Positions 35,001-45,566 are shown, counted from the first letter of the stretch. The stretch: DNA of 64,000 bases from Hirundichthys speculiger (GCA_018398805.1 JAGFBZ010002130.1:97400-161399); one strand, 5' to 3'. Translations and numbers: made by a program. Notes: generated by a model not told the origin, from the sequence alone.

Positions 35001-38000
35001 CGGATTTAATTTTAATTCTGAATCAAAGAGGAATTAAATTTCCCATGTAAACGCACTAAGTAAGTGGCTGGTTTATTCTGATTTTAAATACGAATTGAAT
35101 AATTTCGCGGTCATGTAAACACTCATTATGTTTAAATTAATTCCCGTCTTTCTGCGCATGCTTGTTCCCTTGTCCGTCTGTCGCGATGACGCTTATATTC
35201 CGCGCTGGGCTTGTTTTAGAAAGAAAATCATCAACATGATATTATCGTGTTGCTGCTTCAAGAATAATTTAAAACAAATCCAAAAAAGATGCTAATAATA
35301 TAGTCCTCCATGTTGTTGCTAATCGAGTAAGTTTATTTTCTTCCGGTAGACGTAAATACGTAAAGACGCCCCCCCATCCAATCAGAACCCTTCCCAACCC
35401 CCAGACCTTAAGCAGAATTAGATAAAGCCGATCAAACGTGTTTTCCATGTAAACCTCAATTCAGAATTACTATTTCCATGTAAACTCAAAGGAAAATAGT
35501 TTAATTCGGAATTATTTAATTCGGAACAATTAATACCAAATTAAAAAACATAATGTAACCGTGGCCTTTGTCCCTTTAAAATCTTTCAGAAAATGATGTA
35601 AATATATCGTAAGATGAATATTGATATATATCGTATCGTGAGCCGAGTATCGTGTATCGTATCGTGAGCCGAGTATCGTGTATCGCTACAGCCCTACAGA
35701 AGACCGCAGCTGCTCTGCTTAGAAACTGAAACCGCTGAAGCTGCTTGGCAGAGTAACGTGAACACATGAACGTGACAGAAGTTGGAGTTTTAAAATCTAA
35801 ACGTTGTTGTGGCTGCAGGTCGGCTGTGCTGCACGCGTGCACACAAGACCGATGGTATCTGTCTTTCCTCTGAAAAACCGTGAATAAAGTGACACGCCCT
35901 CTGGTCTGTCAGCCAATCACGGTCATTCCAGGTCCTTCAGCAGCGTCCTTATCCAACCATGAAACAGCGAGGAGGCCCTGTGAATGCTCTTTGGCGAGTC
36001 ACATGGAGGCTCTGCATCCTCTCGTAACTATGAAAGTTCTTGGACGTCGATGATTGACATCGAGGACCAGCTGGAAAAGCAACAATTAAAGCTTTGTACA
36101 TGAGCGTACCAGATAACGGGATTCAGCACCTGATTCTGATCAAAAAGAAGTCTTAAAGCCCGTTCTGATTCACAACTCCTGCTCATCCAGAGTTTTAATG
36201 TTATTTCGAGGCTTCGGCGCACACACACACACACACACACCCACACACACCCACACCCACACACACACCCACACACACACACCACGTCTGATTTCACACC
36301 CGCTGCACAAAATCACACCAGCTGTTAGTATGTAAAAACGTGAATGGAGCGGTAACATTTTATGTTATGTGTTGTAAACCTCCGGGAGAAAGTGTCATCA
36401 GACCGACGGAGCCGCGAGCTCTCCCCACGTCTCCTGTATTCAAATGGCCGACCCGCCTCGGCCTCATTTGCATAAACTGAACCCTATCAGCTTTTATTCC
36501 TTTATGGGCCCGACGCCGGGACGTCGCTCCCGAAGGGTCTGAGCTGCAACAAAAACAGCTGTTTTCATGCTCGGTGAAACTTCAGACTTCTGTGATTGAC
36601 ACAGGATCCTCTCTCCTTGGTAAAAACGTAATGCCTACATTACCCACAATGCAGCTGGATTGCTCAGGGTTTAGAGATTCATGCTTTTAGATCTTAAAAT
36701 CATCTGTGCCGTTGGCCTATTTCCCTGTGGATTAACCACCAGATCCATGAACTGATTAATTTAGAAGCACCGTGCTGCTCATTTGCATATGTTACCCAGC
36801 ATGCACTCCTCGCTGATTTCTTTTGTAAGTCTGAAGGCCATGAAGGTATCTCCTGTTTTATTCCCACAATCTATCTTGATCACAATCACGAATGGGTGGC
36901 GGGGAAACGGGCCCCTGGGGTCCCACCAATGACCCCCAATCTGAGAGCACCCCCCCCCCCCCCCCCCCACCCCCCCGCCACTCATCTGTCTGCGGTCACG
37001 CTGCGTCTCCAAGGGACCATAAAAACTGTGAAGAAAGCTCTCCGTCCATCCTCTGTTCCCATTCATGATGAGAGGTTTGAACTTAGGGTGAATTCCAATT
37101 CCTCCCTTAACCCTCAATCTCAACCCTCAATCTCAAAAATGCGCGTTCCCGCTAAGGGCAAGTGGTGTCCCGATTCTAAGGGACATCAAGTTGAGGGACG
37201 AGTTTGAGGGCTGTATAGCCCTCAATATTGAGATTTTCCGACACCACCCTTGGAAGTAAGGGCTATCCAGAAGCTAGCTACAAACGTAAGTATCTTCGTA
37301 TATCTTAAAGATATAAATGTTACGAAACCATTTTATTGTGTTTGTTTGAGACTTTTTTCATGGATTAACATCGTTGTCGCGTAACATTTATTTTTTTTAC
37401 TTTACGATGTTTTCTGCCGGACCGGCGGTCCCGTCGGCTTCACGTTGTACTCGTAGGTGGTCCCGGTACATTATTCAGTCCTCCGTTGCTACACAACAAA
37501 GTAACGTGAAGCCGACCGGGACCGCTGACGGGACCGGTCCGCCGTCCGTGGCGGTCTCGGTCCCGTCAGCGGTCCCGGTCCCGTCAGCGGTCCCGGTCCC
37601 GTCAGCGGTCCAGGTCGGCTTCACGTTACTTGTACTCGTCGGTGGTCCCGTTCCGCCGTAACGGTCCCGTCAGCGGTCCGGTCCCGTCAGCGGTCCCGGT
37701 TCCGTCGGCGGTCCCAGGCGGCTTCACGTTACTTGTATACCTTGTTGTGTAGCGACGGAGGACTGAATAATGAATCCTCTATTCTGTTATTTGCTAATAT
37801 TATTTAGAGAATATACAGCGCTCTTTTCAATGTTACCCCTGTGTAATATCAGGAAATACAGAGACAACACGGCTCTGATACATTTCAGTCTGAAGACGTA
37901 ACTGCACTCGAGGGGTGTCCCATTTCTAAGTCACAAGATAGCCCTTACACTTACTTTTGAGGGTTAAGATTGAGGGCCAAAAATTGAGGGTTAAGGGCGA

Positions 38001-38292
38001 GAGTTGAGATTGAGGGTTAAGAGAGGAATTGGAATTGGCCCTTAGACTCAACTGGAGTAACTTGGAAAATAAACTGATTGCAAAAAAAAAAAAAAAACTA
38101 GACTGAATTTGGAATAAAACTGAACTGCACTGAACTTGTTGCAGAGACAAACAACCATATAATTTAGGGCAGTGGTCTTCAACCGGGGGTCCGCGACCCC
38201 TAGGGGGGCCATGGAGGTACTGTAGGGGGTCCTCCAACTTAAAAAGAAATAAAGGCAATTTTAACCAAAATAATTTGAGAGTAAAAAAAAAA

Positions 38293-38342
<50 letters not shown>

Positions 38343-38433
38343 GCAGTTCTAAATATATAACTGCCTGAAGTTAAACATTTCATTGTTGGAAATTAACAAT
38401 AATAAAAAATATTGTCTCATACCAACTAAAGAA

Positions 38434-38465
<32 letters not shown>

Positions 38466-41400
38466 TATGCATGAAAGTTTTATCAACCATAAACACATGT
38501 AGGCTAATAACCCAGTCAGGAATTGATTAATAAGGTGAAATAAGCAGAATAAAATACAGCTAAAATTTATTATAAGCCAGGCTTAAAATGTGACACTTTA
38601 AAAAAAAAAAGGGGGAGGGGGGGATAAGAATTACAAGCATGGGTCCCTGCTCTGTTTTTCTCTCATCCAAAGGGTCCCTGGGCTAAAAAAGGTTGAAGAC
38701 CCCTGATATAGGGTCAGTTTAGATTTACCAATCAGCAAAGGAGTCGTAGCAAATACGTAGCAGAACACACCAAACCGACGGATTACATGTGCTGCAATCT
38801 GCGGGAACATTTCACATAACGCTAACGGCATTACGACGCTAACGCACGTATAAGACACAACCCGGTGCACCTTTAGTGGAACAAATAGGAATTACTAGAT
38901 GTTCATCAGTCAGCAGATCTATTTGACCCCGTGTGGTCAGAAGCAGCATTACTACATACAGTGGCTTTAAAACAGTGAGAATTTTGAACATATTTTCTCC
39001 TAAATATTCCTGTTCTTCAGTTTTTCTACTATTGTTGCGGCAACGTAAAGGTGTATTCTTTCATATTTCAGTGTCGACAGATCAGAGTGACAAAACCAGA
39101 TGTGTTTGAACAACAGCAGCAAAGAAAGGCTTTGAACTCTGTAAGGTATCTTTACGGGAAGTTGCACTCGGATGTCGGCGCTGAGGGAGCGTCACATGAC
39201 ACTGTGGTTTCTAGACATTCAAAGCGGCAGCGTTTCCCTCTGCATCCAGGAACAGAAAACACGTGGGCCCTCACAGACTCAACAGGCCGAAAACCAGAAG
39301 TCAGAGAAACCATTAACAAGCGAGGACTGGATGTCTGGACGAGGACAGCCCCGCAGGAGCAAAGTGTTGGAGGTCGTTAAAGTGCCTTCAGCTCTCCTTA
39401 ACGCGCTCTGATTCAACATTAACTCTAAACACACAACAGTTAAATAAGTGATGAGTCTCTCTTCTTCAAACACACGCCCTCCGTCTGCGCTCTAATGGGT
39501 CACCGGGGCAAACTGGAGCTCAAACATTTTAGTTTCAGCGGAGCATCTGTCCGAACTGCACAGTTTCTGCTTCGCTTGTCAGGAAGTAAAAAAAGCTGGG
39601 GTCCGGTTAGCCACCTTCAGAAGGGGGAGCTAGCTGCTTCAGGCTGCTTTGCTAAGCTAACCCCTCAGTTGTCCAACTTGTCAGTTGGACATTTTAACAC
39701 AGAGGTCAGTGGAGACTGACCCACTGCTGTGGTGTGAGACCAGAACCTGGTCCAAAACGTTCACACAAACCTGGAGAAAACCTGCTGATTCCTTTAAATA
39801 CCAGAGATGACGATATAATTAACGACCATCATTAACCTGCCAGTGGAAACTAATTTTAAAAAACAGTTTGTTTGCACATCCAACTTCTTATTGATCATCT
39901 TCTATCTTTAAAACAGCATCTGTTCTCAAACTGATGAATATATTTTGTTAGTTTAATAGTAATGTTTTGATCATATTTTTTCAGTTGTATTATTTCCTCA
40001 TCAACAGTCTTTTAACTGTGATATGATAAACTTGAAATGACCTTTGACCTCCATTCTGATTAATGATCACCGACAAGATTTCTTTTTTTTTTTTTAAGTA
40101 TATTGACAGATGACCTATTTATGGTCACTAACTGAACATTTCCAACCGTTTAAATAACTGAATTAACTGATTATGTCACTGATAGTTTCTGAATGACGGT
40201 TTGAATAAACTCTGGATGGACTGAACAGCTGAACAAGAGCTCGAGCTTTACGTGCACGCGTGTGCACAGTTTCCCATGAGGCCAAACTGCAGGAAGACCA
40301 AACCAGTTTTCCTGTTGATGTGGAGGAGCGGGTCCGGTCTGAGCGGGTCCGGTCTGAGCGGGTCCGGTCTGAGCAGGTCCGGTCTGAGCGGGTCCGGTCT
40401 GAGCAGGTCCGGTCTGAGCGGGTCCGGTCTGAGCGGGTCCGGTCTGAGCGGGTCCGGTCTGAGCAGGTCCGGTCTGAGCAGGTCCGGTCTGAGCAGGTCC
40501 AGTCTGAGCAGGTCCGGTCTGAGCAGGTCCGGTCTGAGCGGGTCCGGTCTGAGCAGGTCCGGTCTGAGCAGGTCCTGTCTGAGTAGGTCCGGTCTGAGCG
40601 GTCCGGTCTGAGCAGGTCCGGTCTGAGCGGGTCCGGTCTGAGCAGGTCCGGTCTGAGCAGGTCCGGTCTGAGCAGGTCCGGTCTGAGCAGGTCCTGTCTG
40701 AGTAGGTCCGGTCTGAGCAGGTCCAGTCTGAGCAGGTCCGGTCTGAGCGGGTCCGGTCTGAGCAGGTCCGGTCTGAGCAGATCCGGTCTGAGCGGGTCTG
40801 GTCTGAGCCTCCTCCTCACGGCTCCGGTAACATTTCTAACGTGCCTCAGGTTGGCGTCACATCTGGACTCCTCCCAGTCCACATCTGGACTAGGGATGGA
40901 ACGGTTACCGGTATTACGGTAAAGCGTGGTAAAATTTTACGTGATAACGATTGCCGTTTATGTTTGACTTCATCTCATTATCGCGGTCGATTACCGGGAT
41001 ATTTAATATCAGCCTCATTCAAGTCTGCCAGCGACTCGCGACTGTGTCTCTCGTAAATATGTAGCTTGTAACATCGGCATCGTAATGTTAGCATGGCGGC
41101 TCTTGGGTCGCTAAAATGACCAAATTCGAGGTCTGGGCATATTTTTTTGTTTTTATTTTTTTTAAGAATGCAGAGGGACAACTGGTGGAGGACAGTTATC
41201 TGTCTGCAGAGCACTTGTTTACATTTTATTCTAATTTGTAGAAGCAACTTGAAGGAGCTAAGGCTAATGCTTCAAGCTACTGAGATGTATGACCAAGAAT
41301 AACCTGGTCGACGTGCTTCGCTAACTCACATTTCGTAAACGTTACTGTTGCGTGTTGATCGAAAAATGACCGGAACGATGTTCTTCTGATGCAGTTAAAA

Positions 41401-43100
41401 TATTAATTTATTCCATTAACTGATCCGACAACCGTAACGCCGGCAGTTAGCGCCACAGCGGTCAAAAACCTTTTGCCCTTCCGGGTCAAACAGCTAACCA
41501 ATAACAGGCAGCTACCTTTATACCTGACCCTCAGGTAACAACACAGCGACACCCACAGACACACAGAGCGAACTACAATTCAGAACAACATATTTGGCTC
41601 CTTTACAACTGTTTCTTTATTTGCACATTTATACGTATTTAAGGTTCAGCTTAAAGTCCAAAGTTTATTTCATTTGAACTTCACTATAATTTTTGTTCCT
41701 GATAATTGTTTGCATATTTTGACCTACAATGGTTGTTAAAGTGTTTATTTAAATTTGAACCAGACAAATAAGCTTTGTTCCTGTTATTTATTTTGTTCAT
41801 TTAAAATAAAACCAGTTGTTTGTCCTTTTAATGTGAAAGTTTCATTTTGATAAGATTTTGGCTTCTGATGTTTTAGTGACAAGAAAATCCCAAGATTTTG
41901 TAAAATTATTTAAATGTATGTTTTTTAGACATTTGTACAGTAATTAAGAATACCGCAATAATATCGTAAACCGTGATAATTTGGTCACGATAATCGCGAT
42001 ATTAAATTTTCCATATTGTTACATCCCTACTCTGGACTCCTCCCAGTCCAGTGGGAGGAGTCCAGATGTTGTTTAACTGACAGCTGGAGCTGAACGGCCT
42101 GAAATAATCAAAAAGCCTTTTATATTAAATGTCACCTAAACTACTTTAAATACATCTTTATTGGATATAAGTGACGCATTTAACCCTGAACAGGTCCGTG
42201 CTGTTTTCTTCTTCCGACATCAACCATCTCAAACTGACATCTAAAGGAGTTTTTATTTTCTGTTTAAAGTTTTATGTCCTAAAATAATCGAGTAGCTGTT
42301 AAACCTTTTGATTATAGTAAAAGAAAAGTAGCTGAGGGGAGAACTACAGCTGTTGTTCCTCATCATGAGTTTCTGAAACTTCTACATGATGTCCAGCTTG
42401 TAAATAGAACTGATTTTCCTCGGCTGACAGCCGTCTGGTGTCTCCGAGGACGAGTCTGCTGTCAGCTCGTCTTTAACCGGGAACAAAGTCACACGTCTCA
42501 CTTCAAAGCGGGAACTGTCTTGTAAGTCCGTGTTTTCTCCGCCCAGGGACAAGCGGGCCACAAAGGCCGGGGCCCGAGGCCGCATTTCCATCACAACGGC
42601 TTCAAACCGGCTTCACGCGTTTGATCCCGCGGTGCCGCCGGGGACCGGAACCTGCGCGCGCCCCGGACCGGACCGGACGACCCCGTCTTAAGCGTCTGTC
42701 AAATACATTTAGATTATTATCTACAAGCACAAAGGAAAGTGAAGAATATTAATTTTTAAACTTTTAAAGGCGCAAGAAGGAGGCAATAAATAATAAAGTC
42801 TTAATAAATTAAAAAATAAATCAATGGAAAATGTGTTTGTTGACAATTAGAATCAAATTTAAAATGGAAAAAGTACTAAATTTAAACCAACAAAAATGTT
42901 AAATAATGGAAATGATAATTAAATAAGTGTAATTGGCAAGGTTTTTAAGTAAATCTGGACATTCAGTTTGGGTTTAATTAAAAACTAAAACACACATTAC
43001 AATTTCCTTAATCACATTATGAACTGTTTTAAAACACAAAGATGCCAAAATTAGAAAATAACGACGCGAGTTTACTATAAAAATGAAAAAGTCACTCTAA

Positions 43101-43143
<43 letters not shown>

Positions 43144-44001
43144 TAATATTATAATTAAACCCGTTTTCGGGCCCATTAAAGCGGTTCGCAGTTACCGGTA
43201 ACCGGAACCGCTGCTATCTGCAGCCATGAGTGAAAGTGCACGCGCATTTGAGTATCAGCGCTCTGATATCTGACTTTTATTAAAATGTTCAACAGTCTGT
43301 CGGAGCTCTGCTCGCTTTAGAGAGAAAAAGAAACTCAGTAAAATACTGTTTAAATTAAAACAGTCCGGAGCCGATAAAACCGCCGATGTCAGGAAAGTTG
43401 GAGATGAATGAAAAAGAATAAATATTATCCAGAAATCAAAGGATGAGCTCTGCAGAATAACTGATGATCATAAACTTATTCATTTATTTAGACTTATGTG
43501 AGGAACGGATCTGTGAGTCTTACTCGGGTTGTTGGGGGGCGCGGAGGTTCGGATCCAGTCGTACGGGTTCCTCCTCCGCGGGGATCCGGGAGACAGCGGC
43601 CCCGCCGCGGCGTTGAGGGAGGCGGAGAGCAGCGGCTGTCCGGGGAACTCCGGGGGGCTGAATCCCAGCGCGGGAACCACCGCTCCGGAGGCCGCGGGGC
43701 CCCCACCTGCCGCCGCGTAGTGATGCGCCGACCAGTCGTCCCGCGCGGGCGGAGGGGGAGGCGGGTAGGCCGGGCTCCAGCCGCCGGCGCCCGGGCCGCC
43801 CTGCTGGGCCGCCGGGTGCGGGTCGGTGCCGATGCCCGGGTGGTGGTGGTGGTGGTGGTAGCCGGGGAAGTCCGAGTACTGCGGGGGCGCGGGGACCGGG
43901 AAGTTCTGCGGGCTGAGGCTGAGGCTCGGGTGGCGGGTCACCGGGTTCTGGTGCGGGTACATGCCGGGGTCCTTGTCCAGCTGCAGGTAGCTCACGTACA
44001 T
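31730..44001 (-). CDS. cdx1: Cdx1, caudal-type homeobox transcription factor (complete, 3 exons)
   Basis: Cdx1 is a sequence-specific activator of posterior Hox genes and intestinal genes, acting in the nucleus downstream of Wnt, retinoic acid and FGF. Exons 43524-44001, 33415-33563 and 31730-32002 give 299 codons. The N-terminus [16 protein letters not shown] and the [15 protein letters not shown] block are the caudal activation region. His49-54 is a run of six. NPYDW (145-149) is the caudal hexapeptide-like motif. The homeodomain spans the exon 2-3 junction, from [14 protein letters not shown] to [14 protein letters not shown]. The C-terminus is Ser/Gly-rich and ends [10 protein letters not shown], which separates Cdx1 from Cdx2 and Cdx4. 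An in-frame open stretch precedes the ATG, but MYVSYL is the family start. Intron 1 (~10 kb) carries hAT, Harbinger and satellite insertions. An extra Val codon appears at the second junction. The paralogue (cdx1a/cdx1b) is not determined. Confidence 0.96.
32307..32783 (+). mobile_element. hAT MITE, copy B (477 bp), in cdx1 intron 2
   Basis: Starts TAGGGCTGGGCAAAATAACG and ends TTGCCCAGCTCTA. ATTATATT at 32299-32306 and 32784-32791 is a perfect 8-bp duplication. Shares the CTGGCTGCTGCAGAACCGGA and CTCCCAGACGGAGAATTCAA blocks with copy C (59151-59979) and, reversed, copy A (6729-7339). The 84-codon open frame inside it is non-coding MITE sequence. Confidence 0.92.
32792..33130. other. Intron sequence with degenerate ACAAAAA..ATTTTA periodicity
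   Basis: Loosely repeated phrases such as TTTTTGTCACAAAATTGC and TTTTGTCGTAAAAATCAC. Similar phrases occur at 46085-46265, 50760-51130, 56270-56350 and 62330-62360. Confidence 0.4.
33415..33563 (-). CDS. cdx1: cdx1 exon 2 (homeodomain helices 1 and 2)
   Basis: 149 bases after a TTCTGCAG acceptor. The split codon becomes Asn, followed by [34 protein letters not shown] and [14 protein letters not shown]. It ends in phase 0 before GTACGC. Intron 1 before it is 9,960 bp; intron 2 after it is 1,412 bp. Confidence 0.96.
33844..35696. mobile_element. hAT-type element (1,853 bp) carrying a nested insertion, in cdx1 intron 1
   Basis: Left end TAGAGCTGAGCGATTTTATC; right end TATCGCTACAGCCCTA, complement TAGGGCTGTAGCGATA. 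CAGAAGAC is duplicated perfectly at 33836-33843 and 35697-35704. The outer element is rich in ATCGATAT-like sequence, and the right end has two GTATCGTGTATCG copies. Between about 34150 and 35570 it holds a different repeat (next entry). No transposase frame is visible. Confidence 0.88.
34154..35566. mobile_element. Nested inverted-repeat element forming a large imperfect palindrome
   Basis: A unit bounded by AGTGCGTTTACATGGGA (34154) and its exact complement TCCCATGTAAACGCACT (ending 35057) is a self-contained terminal-inverted-repeat element of 904 bp. A second, partial copy in opposite orientation follows at once (35058-35566). Thus 34303-34922 pairs with 35059-35566, with landmarks such as GGTCTGGGGGTTGGGAAGGG, CTTACTCGATTAGCAACAAC and AAGCCCAGCGCGGAATATAA on one arm and their complements on the other. 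The left arm has about 110 extra bases. The family is not identified. The TTAATTCGGAATT-like internal repeats are noteworthy. Confidence 0.85.
36212..36285. repeat. (CA)n with CCCACA interruptions
   Basis: An impure CA run in cdx1 intron 1. The minus Cys/Val frames through it are artefacts. Confidence 0.95.
36360..36560. promoter_or_regulatory. Candidate enhancer in cdx1 intron 1
   Basis: Unique, moderately GC-rich, and free of transposons in an otherwise transposon-filled intron. It contains ATTTGCAT (octamer, 36466-36473) overlapping CATAAA, then TTTATT (36493-36498) and TTTATGG (36501-36507). The last matches the Cdx/posterior-Hox consensus. Function is inferred from motif content and location only. 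Confidence 0.3.
36561..37085. other. cdx1 intron sequence; C-rich run
   Basis: Unique sequence with a nearly pure C tract at about 36950-36976 (CCCC..ACCCCCC). Nothing else recognised. Confidence 0.5.
37086..38041. mobile_element. PIF/Harbinger-like element (956 bp) with a GC-rich internal satellite
   Basis: Ends GGGTGAATTCCAATTCCTCC and GGAATTGGAATTGGCCC form long inverted repeats, extended by CCTTAACCCTCAATCTCA versus its complement. TTA flanks both sides (37083-37085 and 38042-38044). Subterminal CCCTCAA motifs recur. The centre (about 37410-37740) holds GGTCCCGTCAGC repeats and inverted copies of a GGCTTCACGTT-containing segment. No transposase is visible. Confidence 0.8.
38170..38705. 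mobile_element. hAT MITE (536 bp) in cdx1 intron 1
   Basis: Left end CAGTGGTCTTCAACCGGGGG; right end complement CAGGGGTCTTCAACCTTTTT. Flanks ATTTAGGG (38162-38169) and ATATAGGG (38706-38713) match at seven of eight bases. It contains a pure AT run (38300-38338) and an AAT run (about 38435-38463). Confidence 0.88.
38714..40326. other. cdx1 intron sequence, nothing recognised
   Basis: Unique sequence. The overlapping plus frames at 39051-39411 have ordinary composition but no recognisable domain and no supporting signals. Confidence 0.5.
40327..40808. repeat. 15-bp minisatellite, GGTCCGGTCTGAGCG type
   Basis: About 32 copies of GGTCCGGTCTGAGCG or GGTCCGGTCTGAGCA, highly uniform, with a few GGTCCAGTCTGAGCA and GGTCCTGTCTGAGTA variants. 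Two one-base deletions occur (about 40600). Frames on both strands are open because the unit is five codons long. Not coding. Confidence 0.97.
40891..42029. mobile_element. hAT-type element (1,139 bp) in cdx1 intron 1
   Basis: Starts TAGGGATGGAACGGTTACC and ends GTTACATCCCTA, complement TAGGGATGTAAC. Flanks ATCTGGAC (40883-40890) and CTCTGGAC (42030-42037) match at seven of eight. Subterminal sequence near the right end has the CGTGATAA/CGCGATAT type common in this group. No transposase frame. Confidence 0.88.
42038..43523. other. cdx1 intron 1, promoter-proximal part
   Basis: Mostly unique. A GC/CpG-rich patch lies at about 42540-42690, a pure ATT run at about 43103-43140, and a GGTTACCGGTAACC-like near-palindrome at about 43191-43205 (GTTACCGGTAACCGG). 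No exon recognised. Confidence 0.5.
43524..44001 (-). CDS. cdx1: cdx1 exon 1
   Basis: 478 coding bases from the ATG at 43999-44001 to a donor reading CGA|GTAAGA. It ends one base into codon 160. GC-rich and CpG-rich, rich in Pro, Ala and Gly, with a six-His run and the NPYDWI motif, where Ile replaces the more usual Met. The longer minus open frame reaching 44178 includes 5' UTR, and the antisense frame of 171 codons is a shadow. Confidence 0.95.
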
Positions 44002-44185
44002 CTTTCCAGGTGAGGGGGGGACTCCCTCAGCATACTGCGGATCCAGCCTGGCTGCGTGCCCGCGCTCACCTGGTGCGCAGGTGAAGTGAGCGTCAGTCGG
44101 AGGGGTCTCTGTGTCTCTCCTCCCGTGCCTACCTGAACACACCTCCACCTGCTGTCCGCGTGTGAGCGCGCGCTTCATCAGTGGC

Positions 44186-44353
44186 GCGTTTAAACCGCGA
44201 GGTCACGCGGCCACTTTTATGGCCTTGATCTCCCTCCTCCTCTCCGGTCCTCCTCTTCCTCCTCGTGTCAGCTCATCATTTTCAGAAAACTCTCTATTCT
44301 CCACGCGCTGAAATCAACTTTCAGCAGAAGAGGGGTCTGCAGCAGGTTTCCCA

Positions 44354-44393
<40 letters not shown>

Positions 44394-44470
44394 CCCGCAG
44401 TCTCCTCTCTATCAGCCCATCATTTGCATGACAGTCCGCTGCTGCACTTCAAAGGCCGCATCAAAGGAGC
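44186..44470 (-). promoter_or_regulatory. cdx1: cdx1 core promoter and proximal TCF/LEF-type sites
   Basis: On the minus strand CCATAAAAG at 44222-44214 is a plausible TATA-like element about 210 bases before the ATG. AGGTCA, a nuclear-receptor half-site, is at 44200-44205. Farther upstream, CTTCAAAGG (44447-44455) and CATCAAAGG (44459-44467) match the TCF/LEF core and are 12 bases apart. ATTTGCAT (octamer) is at 44422-44429. Mammalian Cdx1 is a known direct Wnt/TCF and retinoic-acid target. The assignment here rests on motifs and position only. Confidence 0.5.
44356..44391. repeat. Uninterrupted run of 36 C
   Basis: A pure poly(C)/poly(G) tract between the TATA-like element and the TCF/LEF-type sites of cdx1. 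Its length may be inexact because such runs are hard to sequence. Confidence 0.95.
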
Positions 44471-45095
44471 GTCAGATGACGGAGGAGGAGGAGGACATGT
44501 GTCCCGTCCTCCTCTTCATCCTCCTCCTCCTCATCTGACCTCTGCAGCTTCTGTTCCAACCAGCTGAGGCGGTTCCGTCCAGACCTGGTCCCGCTCTGGT
44601 CTGAGCTTTATCCATTCAGGCTCTTCCAGATGACAACAGGAAGTCCAGGATCAGGAGTGGCATCATGTCCAACATCTGTCTCACATCTGTGTTGGCTTCA
44701 CATTAACTTCACTTATCTGGTCCAGAACTCTGTGAGGTTTCATTCTGTGTGTTATTTGGATCAGGACAGGTGTGGGGGTTTTTTTTGGTTTTTTTTTTTT
44801 AGTTTAGTATAGTTTTTTTTTGTTTCTGTCCATTATTTTAAAAAAAATGTCCAATAATTGGCCAACTGTCGCCCTAAATAAGTAAAGTTTATTTCTATGG
44901 CGACTTTACAAATAAAAATAACAAAGTACAAAACATTTTATTTATTTAAAATCATAAAGGAAAAAATTAAAAAGCATAAAAGACATAAAAGAGGACAAAC
45001 ACATTATAAAAACTCTGGACTCACAAACTAAAAGTTAATACGTTAATATATTATTTTAAAATGATAAAATGATAACTAATAAAATAATAACTTAC
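44471..45095. other. cdx1 upstream flank; LINE-tail-like relic
   Basis: GGAGGA-type purine repeats at 44480-44535 and T runs at 44780-44820. 44884-44960 resembles the TTTATTTCTATGGCG..CTTTACAA tail of CR1/L2-type elements. Confidence 0.4.
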
Positions 45096-45362
<267 letters not shown>

Positions 45363-45531
45363 TATATATATTTATGTATATACATTTCTGACGTGTCCTC
45401 TGATCTTATTTGTTCAGCCGTCCATGAAAAACATCAAATCACATTTAAAATCCAATCAGTAAAACCAAATATCATATAAGTCTCTTAACTTGTTCAATTT
45501 ATTGTTTATTTCAGCTGATTTTTATTATTAA

Positions 45532-45566
<35 letters not shown>

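Noticed and set aside
40163..40882. 239-codon Arg/Asp/Leu/Ser-rich frame
   Set aside because: The 15-bp satellite has a unit of five codons. The opposite strand is equally open.
43498..44013. 171-codon plus-strand frame antisense to cdx1
   Set aside because: It is the shadow of GC-rich cdx1 exon 1; the minus strand gives a conserved Cdx protein.
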